Counted from the stretch's first letter, positions 1 through 11,377 are shown. The stretch: 64,000 nt of DNA from Sclerodactyla briareus (GCA_026419785.1 JAODTK010003555.1:248001-312000), one strand, 5' to 3'. Program-made: numbers and translations. Notes: generated from the letters alone by a model not told the origin.

Positions 1-525
1 TGGTGGAAGCCGTTTTATAGACTCAACTACTTCATAGGTTGTGTGCCTATTGTGGGATACCTGTTATAGACTCACTCCATAGGTTGTGTGCCTATTGGGG
101 GAAGCCTGTCATAGACTCACTCTATAGGTTGTGTGCCTAATGGGGAAGCCTGTTAAGACTCACGGTGCCATAGGTTGTGTGCCTGTTGAGGGGAGCGGCT
201 TGTTATAGACCGCTCCCTAGATGGGTGTCTGATGGGGGAAGCCTGTTATAGACTCACTCCATAGGTTGCGTGCCTATTGGGGGAAGCCTGTTATAGACGC
301 ACTCTATAGGTTGTGTGCCTGTTGGGGGAAGTGGCTTGTTATAGACTTCGCTCTATCGGTTGTTGTGCTAATGGGGAACCTGTTATAGACTCACTCCTAG
401 GTTGTGGTGCCCTTGGGGTAACCTGTTATAGACTCATTCCTATTAGTAGTGTTCCTGTAGGAAATCTGTTCTAGACTCACTCATAGGTTTTGTATGCCTA
501 ATTGTGGGAAGCCTGTTATGGACTC
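1..525. repeat. Minisatellite, unit about 50-60 bp
   Basis: About nine degenerate head-to-tail copies run from the window edge. The core reads as TTATAGACTCACTC, then ATAGGTTGTGTGCCTA, then a G-rich stretch ending in AAGCCTG. Copies differ by substitutions and many 1-3 base indels, and some carry a slightly longer spacer. The array continues off the left edge, so its full length is unknown. No coding function is seen. Confidence 0.9.
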
Positions 526-1304
526 ACTTTATACTGTACCCATGGTAGTTTCTTTATCTCCAGGAGTCCCGCTAACCTTCATGGCCGACATAGATGCCGC
601 AAACCGTTACATAACAACCAGACTTCACAGGAGCGAGTCCCAACCACACGTCGGCAAAGTTTGGCAGGATGTGGATGAAATGAGCCTGAAACGGAGAAAA
701 GTATTGTCTAAGAAAAACAGCCATTCTAGCAAAACAAGCATTAAGAGATTTTAGGTTTGGCCCGCACTTGGGACTTGCATAATTAATGGTAATTTTTCTA
801 AAACATCTTGTCTGTTGACCTAAGAATCAGCACACAGGTCAGCCAGTGAAATCTCTGTCGGGTTGGAAGATCGTCATCACCGACTGGGGCTCACTGATTT
901 GCGTAGTTCTGTGGATTCCCAAAGCTCATTGAAGGACCAATGCAGGCTTGATACAACAGAGGTTTATATCAGGAGAATGGAGAGCTGTTTGGATCTAGAG
1001 GTGAAAATCCCATTTCAATACGTTGTTTATGTGAGTAATTGGCCCCAAAGGGTTTCCATTATGCGGAGAAATTGCGGAGAATCCTAATTGCACGATAATG
1101 CAAGAGTCACATTGGACAACCCGGGAAGTTAGGTCATATTATTTCAGTGTTTCATTTTGTGAATAACACCATTCAGCAGAAGTTCTGTGGCCTTCCTCAC
1201 CAAAGTAACGTTAACCACATGTCCAACCCACTACATCAATCCGCTCCCGTAAACTGAATGCTTTGCGAAGTGAATTTAATGTTCGAATTTCAACAGAAAA
1301 CACA
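526..1304. other. Intergenic or intronic DNA, no gene seen
   Basis: Two short open frames occur (86 and 74 codons), but neither resembles a known protein, shows exon borders or has a homologous copy in the window. The stretch lies downstream of the recognised PTDSS exons on the minus strand, so it may be intron of that gene. Confidence 0.5.
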
Positions 1305-1500
1305 GAATGTTCGCAGGGTTGTGCAAGTATGACATATTAAATTGCATGATGGGGATGTTTTCCATCTTTAATGCACAAACTGCAAAGAAACTGCTAAATC
1401 TCCGTAACAGACAGTGTATGGCTTAGCTTTGGACTGAAGCATTCAGTTCTCTCCAGGTCTATACAGCATCTTATAAATATCCTGCAGTTTTGTCCTTTAA
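1305..1500 (+). pseudogene. Unknown coding repeat, copy A
   Basis: Translation in one plus frame gives KYDIL, CMMG, KLLNLR and an LWTEAFS stretch. These match in order the minus-strand open frame at 55191-55490 (KYDIL, CMMG, IKRLLLR, VWTDSFS). The match is stronger at protein level than at DNA level, which indicates an old protein-coding dispersed repeat. This copy has at least two in-frame stops. I do not recognise the protein family. It could come from an uncharacterised mobile element or from a multigene family. Confidence 0.55.
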
Positions 1501-1545
1501 TTTTTAGGAACATCAGAGGTAAAACTATGTCGGGCTTGGATGAAA

Positions 1546-1815
1546 CTTGATCATTACCAATTTATAGTGCATAACCCTTGAAGCCAACTAGCACACAGAC
1601 AGTTAGGCCCCATCATCATGTCTCTCACAGGGCGTACACCTAGGGCAGCCACATTACAGCGCATGCTATTCAATCACCTGACAGGGTGGCCTGGGTGGAG
1701 AGAGTGAACCATCAAGCTGATGGAAGCAACCTGCTTAAGGGTATACATGATGCATGGACTCGAACCCACGGACAAACTGGGGTACGAGCTGAGCTACGGT
1801 TGCGCTCAGTGCTGA
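1546..1815 (-). mobile_element. tRNA-derived SINE (minus strand)
   Basis: On the minus strand there is a pol III A-box-like TAGCTCAGCTCG (about 1784-1796) and a consensus B box GGGTTCGAGTCC (1756-1767). They are too close together for a folding tRNA, so the tRNA head has lost its anticodon arm. A non-tRNA body of about 200 bp follows and ends near 1546 in a stretch containing TTATGCACTATAAATTGG. This is head-plus-body SINE architecture, not a tRNA gene. The family was not identified. Confidence 0.65.
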
Positions 1816-1840
1816 AATTCCAGAGGAAAATAGCACGAAG

Positions 1841-2395
1841 TGATTCAGTTTTGAAAGCTTAGAAAGTTTTAGTGGGGGGACGCAATAGTAATAGCATGAT
1901 CAGCCTATTAGTACTGAATGTTCTCCTGAAGGGAATGTGCACCCGTCACTAACAAACAAAATGTTAACTAGCATGTTCTATAATTGTAAAATAACATGGA
2001 AGAGCTCGTAAGTTCTCCTCTTCGCTTCTTCCCAAAAATATTACATAGGAAAAATTGCTTTTTAACATCTCCTTGAAAAAATGAATACTGTTTTCCTATA
2101 TATATAATTTGAATTGATTCAGTTTCGAAAGCTGACAGTTGAATTGGAGACTGCAATGACATGAACGATCAGTCCATTTGAACTCTCTGAATGTTCTCTT
2201 TAAGGGAATAGCGCTGGTACTACAACAAACTGTTACTACTGTAGCCTAATCCTAACATTGTGAAATAACATGGATAGCTCATAGTTCTCTCCTTCGCTTT
2301 GTTCTGGAAATATTACCTAGGAATTTGTTTTCATTCATCATCAATTTGAAAGAATGAATACCCTTTTTCAATCTTGAAGAGCTGAGCATTGAAGT
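1841..2395. repeat. Imperfect 280-bp tandem duplication
   Basis: The segment beginning TTCAGTTTTGAAAGCT near 1841 recurs at 2118 as TTCAGTTTCGAAAGCT. Shared blocks follow in the same order: GAATGTTCTC, GGGAAT, AACATGGA, AGTTCTC, ATTAC, AGGAA and GAATGAATAC-like ends. Divergence is substantial, so the duplication is not recent. It sits directly after the 3' splice side of the PTDSS exon at 2405-2561, within the presumed next intron. Confidence 0.75.
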
Positions 2396-2404
2396 CATGA
2401 TTAC

Positions 2405-2561
2405 CTCTGTAAGCTCCACATAATGCTGATCATCCACAGTATCCCATACTGCCTCATTAGCATGGCCTTGACCGCCCAGCCGCCAAAGTGACAGAAGGCG
2501 TACCAGTCGAAGGAGCCCCAGACACGATGGAAGGTGACGTTAGAACAGTGACTGCATACTC
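2405..2561 (-). CDS. PTDSS1: Phosphatidylserine synthase, internal exon (two 1-nt gaps)
   Basis: Phosphatidylserine synthases are multi-pass ER membrane enzymes that exchange the head group of phosphatidylcholine or -ethanolamine for serine. The minus strand reads from acceptor TTTCTCAG through EYAV, a break, then CSNVTFHRVWGSFDWYAF and CHFGGWAVKAMLMRQYG, ending with a WELTE-type sequence at donor GTAATC. The FDWYAF, HFGGWAVKA and ISIMW order is typical of the PTDSS1/2 family. The exon is 157 nt where 53 codons (159 nt) are expected. One base is missing in the A run after GTC and one in the G run after ATGTGG. The two other exons have no such lesions. Either the assembly has homopolymer errors or the locus is decaying. 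Confidence 0.8.
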
Positions 2562-3027
2562 CTGAGAAATAGGAAAGTAAAGGTATTTCAAAAAATACAG
2601 TTTGTTCACAATGTTACCACTGACAATCTAATGAATGAAATTTATGAAGGAAGGCCCACATGGCTGAGGTGAGCTAAATGCCCTTTGGGCTCTAATATAC
2701 CCACCACCTCTACCACCCCCGCCCGAGCATTCTGTCTCCTGAATGGTAATCCAACAACATTCAATGCCTGGGAAAGAGTTTTCAGTTGGGATGGAGGGGC
2801 TTGGATGGGTAAGGAGGGATTCAGGTCGAGGACAGGGGATGGATTGTCCGGCAGAAAGCTGGAAATTTCATCACAATACCCACGCCTGATACCCCAGACT
2901 GCAAATTTGAGACACAAATTTTTAACGAGCTCGTTTTATTTGACATGTTTCATGTCCAGTAACCTCCCCCACCAGCACCCCCCCCCACCCAGCCCTCGCC
3001 TTTGTAATAACGGAGGATGTGACATAC

Positions 3028-3161
3028 CTTGTCAGGGGTTGTGTAGCCTTCCAGGTCCGGGAATGCAAAGGAAAGCATTCTACGGACATCGTCATAAGTC
3101 TGGAAGAGCGTGAACACCAGCAGTAACATGTACAAGACGCTGATCCCGGCGGAGAGAGTAT
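3028..3161 (-). CDS. PTDSS1: Phosphatidylserine synthase, internal exon
   Basis: This minus-strand exon has acceptor CATTTAG and donor GTATGT. It is 134 nt: 2 nt completing a codon plus exactly 44 open codons, so it starts in phase 1 and ends in phase 0, which fits the exon at 2405-2561. It encodes LSAGISVLYMLLLVFTLFQ, a hydrophobic membrane segment, followed by a YDDVRRMLSFAFPDLEGY-like cytoplasmic or luminal loop. The pattern SVLY-LxLVFxLFQ-DxxxxL-P-L matches both PTDSS1 and PTDSS2, so assignment to one paralogue rests on the neighbouring exons. Most invertebrates are expected to have a single ancestral-type gene. No lesion is seen in this exon. Confidence 0.85.
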
Positions 3162-4149
3162 CTAAATGACATAGCAATACATGAACCTTTATAAAATGTC
3201 TAACTGCAAACCAAAATTTTTTGTATTACAATCTGAGGGGATGGGCACAAAAAACAAAATTTACTGGTCTCCCATTTCAGAAAACATGATCTACGTGGAA
3301 AAGAGGAGAATGACATGTTCTGCATCATGGACTGTGTACTTTTTTTGCTTCAAATGCCTATTTGTGCTATAGTGATTTTCCTCGTTCGGGAGTGAGACAC
3401 CCATTTCACGAAGCAGTTATTCATCGCAGAAAAAATGACCTTTTTGTGACTCAGACTTAATACTACCGACTTCAATTCTTGAAAACCCCCCCTAACCCCA
3501 CAAAGTACTATTGGTCCCTGATGACAATTACCACATGTAAGGACTCTCTTGGGCAGGATATCCATATACGCTGCTGACCCCAGATCATCGCTGACCCCAT
3601 TTCCCAAACACACACCATTCCACTGCACCATGTTTTTAGATCGCATTGGTTACCCTCCTCCTTATAATTTAAGAGAATGTCATGCTATTCTTTGGAGGGA
3701 ATGCATCCTGCTTTTTTTCACAATGGCTCTTCATTAGAATTTTGCATTTTTTCTCACGATGGCCGATCATACCTCATCACACAATTGCTTATTATGTATC
3801 TTTAATGACTGTTATAGAAAGACCAAAGATGCCCCACCACAATGAACATGGTGTCCCAGTTTGGTAACAATCATGATAACAATGATCAAGAGTTATAGCA
3901 ATCCAACCTTTTTTGTAGAAGTATTTTCCTAACAGGCGATGGAACACACTCACAAAGATTATTCTCCTATAGGCTTTATGGGGGTCTGTGAATGGCCTGT
4001 TGTGGAAATAAAGATACTGATATAACGAAACAATTCAATTCAAGTGAATTTTATCAAATACTTATTAGAAATAAGGAATAATAATCTAAAAACAATTGCT
4101 CTATTTTCAAATCCCACACATATGAAGACCACAGAGTAGTTACATCATA

Positions 4150-4440
4150 ATCATCCTCATCATAGACAGTTTATCGTCAATGTTCCATGCTGGCATGGGT
4201 TAGGCGGAGGTCCGCTGACTGCAAGCTCGCTTCCACTCTACCCTATTCTGTGCAAGAGCACGGTCTCTACCTTCTGCTGCAAGATCACTAAGAATAACCT
4301 CATCCAGGTCTTACCTCTGCAACGCCGTCCAGTCTCCTTAATCTCCCTGGACTTCTTTACCACCCAGGTTATCAGCCTGCATTCTTTCGACTGGCCAACC
4401 ACACCGCATCTCGACTCTGGACACACTCGATAATTTTAGC
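4150..4440 (-). pseudogene. 3' end of a non-LTR retrotransposon (LINE), minus strand
   Basis: The minus-strand translation contains LAAEGRDRALAQNRVEWKRA followed shortly by a stop and PMPAWNID-type sequence. This is the ordinary C-terminal tail of LINE reverse transcriptase polyproteins (RTE/craniata-type), where a D-R-x-x-W-R/K motif closes the protein. The untranslated end carries TTCCATGCTGGCATGGGTTA (plus strand), a widely shared LINE/SINE 3' motif in marine invertebrates. At least one frameshift or stop lies upstream. The copy sits in the intron between the PTDSS exons at 3028-3161 and 5207-5301. Confidence 0.6.
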
Positions 4441-5206
4441 AAGACCAAAATGACCCCCTAGTAACCCTGTACATGACCCACTTTGACGCACACTTCCCAG
4501 GGACGAAGGGTGCCTCATGTAATTGATGAGTGCATGTACTGTGAATTTTTATCCAATGTAATCTAAATTGATCTCAACACAGTGACCATGTACAGAACAT
4601 GTGTGGTCATAAAGAATGTATCTATCCTCGCATACAGGGTGAAGAGAACGACATCCGCCAACAGTGTGGGATGCAACGTGTCAACCCCAACTGATGAGTT
4701 CAAATATATTCCACAAATCAGGATGGGTTTGTGGATCTGTGAACTGGAATTGACCCCCGCAATGCACCTTCACCACCCACCCCCCCCCCCCCTCTCACAA
4801 ATATTATGTCACCTGGCATTCTCTTTTTACCACATAGTCTGGGTTGGCAACCCCAATCAACCCTCCTCATTTTGCCAGGCTAAGGTCCGAGGCGTTAGGA
4901 CAAGGCCAATGGGGCCTTGACATTATTGTGGGGTGGTGCAGGTTGCCAATTAGGGTAAGTATGAGCATGCTAACAGTTAAGTAGACCTACCAACCAAATA
5001 TGAGAAAAAAACACCCCTCCTCAGTCCTCAAACTCTGCCCTGGTTCTTAACCCAGGGTAATGACCCCCACAAGGGTCTAATTCAATGAGAAGTTGTGTAA
5101 ACCACAGGTGACTGAGTGAGTGAGGTCAATTGGGCCATGGTGGAAGACAGTACTCTCAGATGGTCATGAGTCTAATGTGACAGAGGAGCTCTGCTACAGC
5201 ACTTAC

Positions 5207-5301
5207 CGTTCGGGAAGGTGAGGAGACTAATAATGAGGAAGAAGGCAACCATACACCACATGCCAGTGGACACATTGTGTTCTTGTGAGACTTCATCATT
5301 T
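5207..5301 (-). CDS. PTDSS1: Phosphatidylserine synthase, internal exon
   Basis: Minus strand, acceptor TTCTTCTACAG, donor GTAAGT. The 95 nt are 1 nt, 31 open codons and 1 nt. The product starts NDEVSQEHNVSTG and continues into a membrane helix MVAFFLIISLLTFPN, with a glycine split across the junction. The LIISxLxFPNG ending is characteristic of PTDSS1-type synthases and precedes the conserved R-P-H-P segment. That R-P-H-P segment should come from a short exon between this one and 3028-3161, but I could not find it. The exon ends in phase 1 and the 3028-3161 exon starts in phase 1, so a 3n-length exon could be missing. The N-terminal exons were not seen. Confidence 0.85.
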
Positions 5302-5659
5302 CTGTAGAAGAAAAAACATGGTCAGGCAGGATGTTCAGTAAACAAGGCCAGTCCCACCTACCGATCATCTTGGTTTGCTGTGCTCCAGCTTAGTACTGGA
5401 AACTCTGTCTAGTTGGGTGTTACAGTAATCATTAAATCCAGTAGGCTAAATGCTTGTTGTACAACTGGCTGATAATCACTACACAACTGCACAAGTGGCT
5501 CCCGCTCAAAAGTAAAACGTAATGAAAAATCGGAAAGATTGAATATTGGTCCATCATCCCTAAAACCACAGTATCACTGCTGTATGCATCTGATCTCTCT
5601 GCCTTTTGGAGGATGTCTGTGGAGTGGAGGGCCTATACCCTGTAGGCTGAGGTGGAACG

Positions 5660-5900
5660 GCAGTCTAGCCACTTTTGGTGCTCCGATTGGCAAATCGGCC
5701 TTGCAGTGATTTTCGAATTGATGGGCGACCCCAGTCCAGCCACTAGAAGACGATGAAACCAGTGTCTAGTGAAGGGCTTCCCAGGTGTATATACCTGAGA
5801 CCTACAGGGTCTTGGTGTTCTAATTGGCAAATCAGCTTTGTGGTGATTCGCAATGAGACGTGCAGCTCTGAGAGAACATGAACACCAGGCCTCGCCCAGG
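5660..5900. repeat. Internal direct repeat around ATTGGCAAATC
   Basis: TTGGTGCTCCGATTGGCAAA at 5668 recurs near 5811 as TTGGTGTTCTAATTGGCAAA, each followed by TC, a C/T-rich step and GTGATT. The spacing is about 143 bp. It looks like part of an anonymous dispersed repeat. No coding content was recognised. Confidence 0.6.
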
Positions 5901-5901
5901 A

Positions 5902-8900
5902 TTGGAGGCATTTCCTGATCAATGAGCTATCTACAAGTCATGGGCTCATCGGCAGCAAGGCCACCTTTATCAATGCTTGAGACAAGCTTAACAACTGCAC
6001 TTCTACCAAGGCACTGTTCACTGAAGGAAGCCTAGCACTGTGATTGATTGATGTTGTTTCTGGGATAGAGGACGATTGGGCATTTACTGGAGGTGACACA
6101 CACAAGCCAACATCCTGAAGGATACATGCAGAAATCCACATGGAATCAGTTTAAAAAACCTTCCACATGGGTTGTTTGTGCCTTCCAGCCGATACACGCT
6201 GTTTCCCTAAAATATTTCTCCGCAGTTGCGAGTTGTGATGTCAGGTGGCCGCTAGCCTAATTGTGTTTTGCAAAGTGTCATGATGTTATTCTTAGTGGTT
6301 CAAACGATAATGGTATAATCCGATTATACTGATATCTGTTCTTCGTCTCTACTCTGCTGCCGATTCCACAAAAAACTCATCTGATTATCTGGTGCCCTCA
6401 CTTCACTCACATTTTGACTCCCATACTCAACATTTATTTGAAATACCTTTTATGTTGTAACGTATAGCAAACACTGATTGAAACTTTGCACATTCTTGTG
6501 GTTTTGTACCCCACCCATTATTACGTTTGAATTGGTGATTAAGTCTTAAATATTATAGATAATGTAGGACATAAAAAGGTTCTACATGTTTCATTTTTCA
6601 ATTAGTGAATACTATGTTAGCATAATCTGTTTTTTTTTCCAACTTTTGCCAATTTCGCCAAACTCATTTGTGCAATAACTCTGCCGATTTTCCGAATCTC
6701 TTTGAACACTAGTTATTCTTACGCAAAACCCCAAGTCAATGAAGCAGCCAGAAAAATCAGATATTTCACTCCTTTGTGTGTCTCTTGCCACTAAATTCAT
6801 GATTTTTTGTTCTTGGTTCATTACGTCACATGAAAATTCAGGAATTCTGATTGGAAATAACCGATTTTTCTAACTCAAATGAAGCCATTTTTTCCGGATC
6901 GCGGTAACGCAGCCTACAAGGATAAACAGTTAAGGCTATGCCTCCATGGAACGCATATTGGGCCCAAAAAACAAAATAATTGCTCCGATTCAAGTTGGAA
7001 AAAAAAAAGCATGATAACAAAACAAACCATCAAGGATTTGGATGGCGATACACCCACAAATGAGTGAAATATATCCTGATTTTTCTGGCTTGCTCCATTG
7101 GAGTGCTAACAAAAAGTGCCCCTATGAAGTATGAATTGTGTTCGAACCCTTGGCCTATAATTACGAGTTAGAACCCCCCATAACAATATAATAATAATAC
7201 CCAAATACAAATGTGTTGCAACGGAAATCATACTCGGAGACCGCATTCCGTTGGAAACCAGGCCTGGTCGTGAGTTGAGGACTGTAGGGTAGCCTATGTT
7301 ATATGTCGGAAGCCGAGGTTGCGAGCGGTAGGTAGGGCTAACCTAACGCAGTGACTGAGCTAGGCTATTACAGTAGTAGGCTTAGGTCTCAGTTAGGCCT
7401 CACTTAGGGCTATCCTACTCTAGAAAGGCCTATTCCTATGCCTAGGTCGTCATAAATAGTGTTACGAGTGACAGCTTGTTAAAATGTCGCGCTATTGCCA
7501 CACACCAATGAGGGTGAGGGTATAGGTTATAGAAAAACTCGAGAGTTTGATGTCCTCACTTCATGCTCATCCACCTCGATGAAATGTTTTCCTTCTTCTC
7601 AAGTTCCACCCGTGCCGTCTCGAGTCATCTTTGCGATTTTTGTAAACAGTGGCTAGCTGTAACGTGAGATCTCTCGAATTGAAACTGAAAGGTACACTGT
7701 ATCGAAAACGAAACAACCTATTTTCTGCAGCACGGAACTTGGAACCATTTGTCTCTGATCACCATGAAGCTATTTGTTTTCCGGGGAATTCACGACCAAC
7801 CTGCAGGATGATTTACACACTTTCGTTTCTGGTGTTACGTCCTTTGAAGTTTGTGCATGTGTAGGCCTATTGCGCAAGATCGAAAAGCACCATCATAAAA
7901 ATAACAAATGATTTCATAATGCACAACCTGGGAACCTTGCGAACAATCTTTGTTCTCAGGGACGGCGGGGAGAGATTCGAGTGGGGGGGGTGGGGGGGGG
8001 CTAATCATAGTGGCGGCCCACCATCTAAGTGAAGCGCGGAGCGTCCACCACGTTTTCCGCAGAGCGGATACGAAAATTTTCCGTATACAGACCCGCCAGA
8101 TCGCAGGAGAATCTACCTTTCGTGCGTTTTGTCAGGCAGTAACTGACATCCTTAAGATTGATTTCATTACCACATTTTTTATGTTTTTTAATTTTCGGCG
8201 ACAACGATTACTTCTTACCCAAGGTAAATCAGTAAAACGGAATCTAATGGAATAAACTTGGAAAATGTCCATATAATGCCCTACAAAACTAAGATAGCCA
8301 CATACGTATAGTGGCCGAACTAGACCACAATTGAGGGATCTCGGAAAAATTTTAATGAAAAAAAAAATAAGTGAAACATAAACCAAATGGAAAAATGGGG
8401 CAGTAAGTGAACGAGGTGTCTGCTATACCCATAATCATGGTAAACAACAACTAGTACCAAATCTCCAGCAAAAGGAACGTTTGCTGAGTCAGACGGGAAT
8501 CTCAATTGCCAGTAGACTGGAGCATTTGGCGTCTATCCGTCGAATTAATGCATTTGACGTTACCAGTTACCGGTATTGTCGAAACCTCAACAGACTAGTA
8601 GTAAGTAGTACGGCCGCAACGGCCAGTCGGTATCGAAAATTAACGGGTGTGGTCATTTCCCAGGGTGATTAATCCCGGAGCATGTCGTACTGGGCCGAGA
8701 CTCCGCCTACTACTACTACCAGCATTCTCTCAAGGTGGTACGTACCTATCGAACGCAGGCGTGGCATGCGCGCTACTTGCAGTGCAAAACAAATGGTTGT
8801 TACCGCGTTCCTGTACACTATAGGCGCTACTCGACTCCGGCCCACAATGCTACTACCATTGTGGTCTGTCCGGATTCCGTATGGGTACGATAGGGCAGTG

Positions 8901-9220
8901 ATGCATTTCGGGAGTTATCCTAGCAGAATCCTACGTATTGATTGTTCTTCAATTGGGGCAATAGTCTGTGATTAGCCGACAAGTCCCGAAAATTGCTCAT
9001 TGTCATATTTATTTTTGTAATACCTGAAATTAGTAGGGTAAACATTATTTTTACCCATTCCAAGGGCGGCCCAAATTTAAGGCGGCCCAAAATGCCGATT
9101 GCAGAAAAGTGCTGGGGCTACAGCCCCCGCCTCCCCCCCCCGCCCCGTCCTCCGCGGTCCCTGGTTCTCTATTGAAATTCACCCTGATTTTCACTTTCGA
9201 AACATTTAGTAATATGGGGA
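5902..9220. other. No gene seen
   Basis: This is anonymous DNA upstream of the PTDSS exons on the minus strand, where the missing 5' exons would be expected; none was recognised. The segment 7290-7450 is rich in TAGGCCTA-like words. A G run (about 7982-8000) and a C run (about 9128-9141) are present. The run at 9128 lies in a CAGCCCCCGCCTCCC module of the kind found in many dispersed repeats. Confidence 0.5.
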
Positions 9221-9535
9221 GGTTGCTGTAGTGTTGGTAGTTGTTACCCTGGTAGAGAAAGACACCAGAACTTCTGCTAAATTGTTCTTATAAACAAATG
9301 AAACAATGAAATACTTAACATAACTTCCTGGGTTGTGTCCAAGTGTGACATCATGGGTATTGTGCTTGGGATTCTCCCCATATCTCGCATCTGGACCAAC
9401 AAACTTTGGAAGGCCAATAACTCCACCATGGAGCATCGCATTGAAATGTGGTTTTGACCCTATATATACAGTTTTCTATTCTCCACGATATACGTCTCTT
9501 GTTTCCGAGCCTGCTTTGTTCCTTTGAGGTAGACC
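9221..9535 (+). repeat. Dispersed repeat R1, copy 1
   Basis: The segment shares ordered blocks with 55546-55860 in the same orientation: TTGCTGTAGT, GATTCTCCCC, GGCCAATAACTCCAC, ATCG.ATTGAAA, TTTTGACC.TATA and CAAGCCTG/CGAGCCTGC-TTGTTCCTT. The two copies are about 46 kb apart and well diverged. No reading frame is conserved between them, so this looks like a non-coding mobile repeat of unknown family. Confidence 0.7.
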
Positions 9536-11313
9536 CAATCCGAAGTTTCGTGAAAACTCCGACACTTTCCGAATTTTGCATGATGATTACGCAAATAGAT
9601 GAAAATATATCACTAATACTTATCTCCTGCACCTATGTGCCAACCCAAAATCACCATAGCACCTACGTATCTTGTAATCCTGGCTGGCTACGATTTTATT
9701 ATTATTTATTATTATTATTATATTATATTATGCACTGCTTTGAACAATCGCCCCGAGCCTTCGTTTGAGGGGGGTCCGGTGTGGGAACTAAAAGGGTATT
9801 GAATGGTAAGTCATGTAAGTGCGCTGCTTTCCAGTCTCCACTTACAGTTCAGGGAAATAGACGCGATCCCCCGCCCCCCCTCCCGTAGCGATATCGTTAC
9901 GGCTTCACTGTCACCTCTTTGAAACGCAACCAATTCTCCCATTTTTTTCGGGATGCTATTGTTGATAAAGATGGGGGGGGGGGGGGGGAGGATCTGTGAG
10001 TTTTGTGTTGTCAGGGTTTGTAATTTTCCTTCCGCAGGGCATTTTCGGAGATCGTTCTGTACACTGGACGTTCGACTGCGACGTCGACTGTAATTTTTCC
10101 CTAGTGGTGACCCCTTGACACAACATCATTATCATCTCATTCTCAATTCTCATCAACTGTAACCACGACGGCCTATAGTCCGTGGCGCCTATCCGCGCCA
10201 CGAGCTGGAAAAAGACAATATGAACAATCGTCCATTATGGAAATAGCAGGTTCTGACAACTCTGTCGACCACAGCTCTCTATTATAGCGTATTTCGGGCA
10301 GAACACATCGCAGAGAGCATTCACAACTTCCCTAATCTTAACGAAAGATAGCAGACGAATAGCCTAAAACGCGTTCCTCAACTCTCGCTGATCGATTCTA
10401 AGAAATTGAACAATCGATAGTCCGCCAGCACTTGTGACCCCGCGTCTCGCCTTCTCTTCTCCACTAGGGCCTCAGATGATATCGAGGCAGGGTGTAACCT
10501 GCTCCCGGGACCAGCCATTTTAACGCAATCTCCGTACTTTTGACCCTCTATAGCTCGGGAACCACTGGAGTACTAGTTATTGACACTGGAGTTAATTAAC
10601 TAGAACAAACAGAATTATTTAGAAATAATTTTTTAGTTGAAGCGTATGACAAGCAGGCGTCACAGACAGATAAACTTACACCACACATATGCCACCTGAT
10701 ACCATTAGGTTTTCTTTGTTGGAGCAAGGAGCCAAATGGAGAAGCCGTAGAGCACTGCTCCGGCACTTTTATGTTGTTTGCAGCTTCATTATGTTTTCCA
10801 TTTGCTGATGTATTAGATTTGAATCAATGACCCGCATTTTTTTCCTTCATTTCCCAAATTCGCGGCCCATTAATTCCGGGGGAGCCGGTTGCGATTCTTT
10901 CACGTACTATAATGGGTACATTATCCTTCCCCTTTCTTATTCCTTCTTCATCCACGTTTCCGCTGTTGTCGTCGGCACTCCCGTCAAAATGTTGCTGCCC
11001 TCATTCTCTCCACTGCTTCTTTTTCGAGTCTTCCCTGCCAACTAGGGGCCTCTGTTTCGGTCCCAGGGTTTTTAAATCTGTCGTCGTTGTGGACATCTAG
11101 TGTCTTTGGGTCTCTCTTGGTCTTCGGTCCATCACTAGTCCTTAGTGCTTCCCTCATAGCTTGTTGCGCAGGTGTTCTTTTGAAGTCTAATTATGACCAA
11201 GCCACTTCAGTTGTAACTTCTTTATTTTGACGCTCCAAGGATGCCTTTACTGTCTTTCTCTTTACAGTTTCCCGTTTGAGATTGTGTATGGCTATTATAC
11301 TTGTAATAGAACG
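9536..11313. other. No gene seen; short simple repeats
   Basis: There is an ATT-type microsatellite at about 9697-9732, C runs near 9872-9886 and a G run at about 9973-9987. Short open frames here have no recognisable features. Confidence 0.5.
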
Positions 11314-11377
11314 GTCTTCAACTAGGAACCTATTGAAGATACTAGTAGTATCCTCCATACGTTCCTAGTTGAAAGAC
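11314..11377. other. Foldback (hairpin), 16-19 bp stem
   Basis: The left arm GTCTTCAACTAGGAAC (11314-11329) pairs with the right arm GTTCCTAGTTGAAAGAC (11361-11377), with one extra base in the right arm. The flanking ACG/CGT extends the pairing. The loop of about 31 nt contains its own small palindrome ATACTAGTAGTAT. It could be a MITE remnant, a hairpin RNA or a chance fold. No flanking coding gene suggests a host transcript. Confidence 0.7.

Noticed and set aside
1740..1815. tRNA gene on the minus strand
   Set aside because: The A and B boxes are too close, no acceptor stem forms, and a SINE-like body follows.
2685..3113. 142-codon plus frame
   Set aside because: It is antisense to the PTDSS exon at 3028-3161 and low in complexity (Pro/Ser-rich).
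4690..4760. Minus-strand FTDPQTHPDLW segment as the missing PTDSS exon with R-P-H-P
   Set aside because: It resembles the conserved segment only loosely, has extra residues, lacks an acceptor in the needed phase and does not end at a fitting donor.
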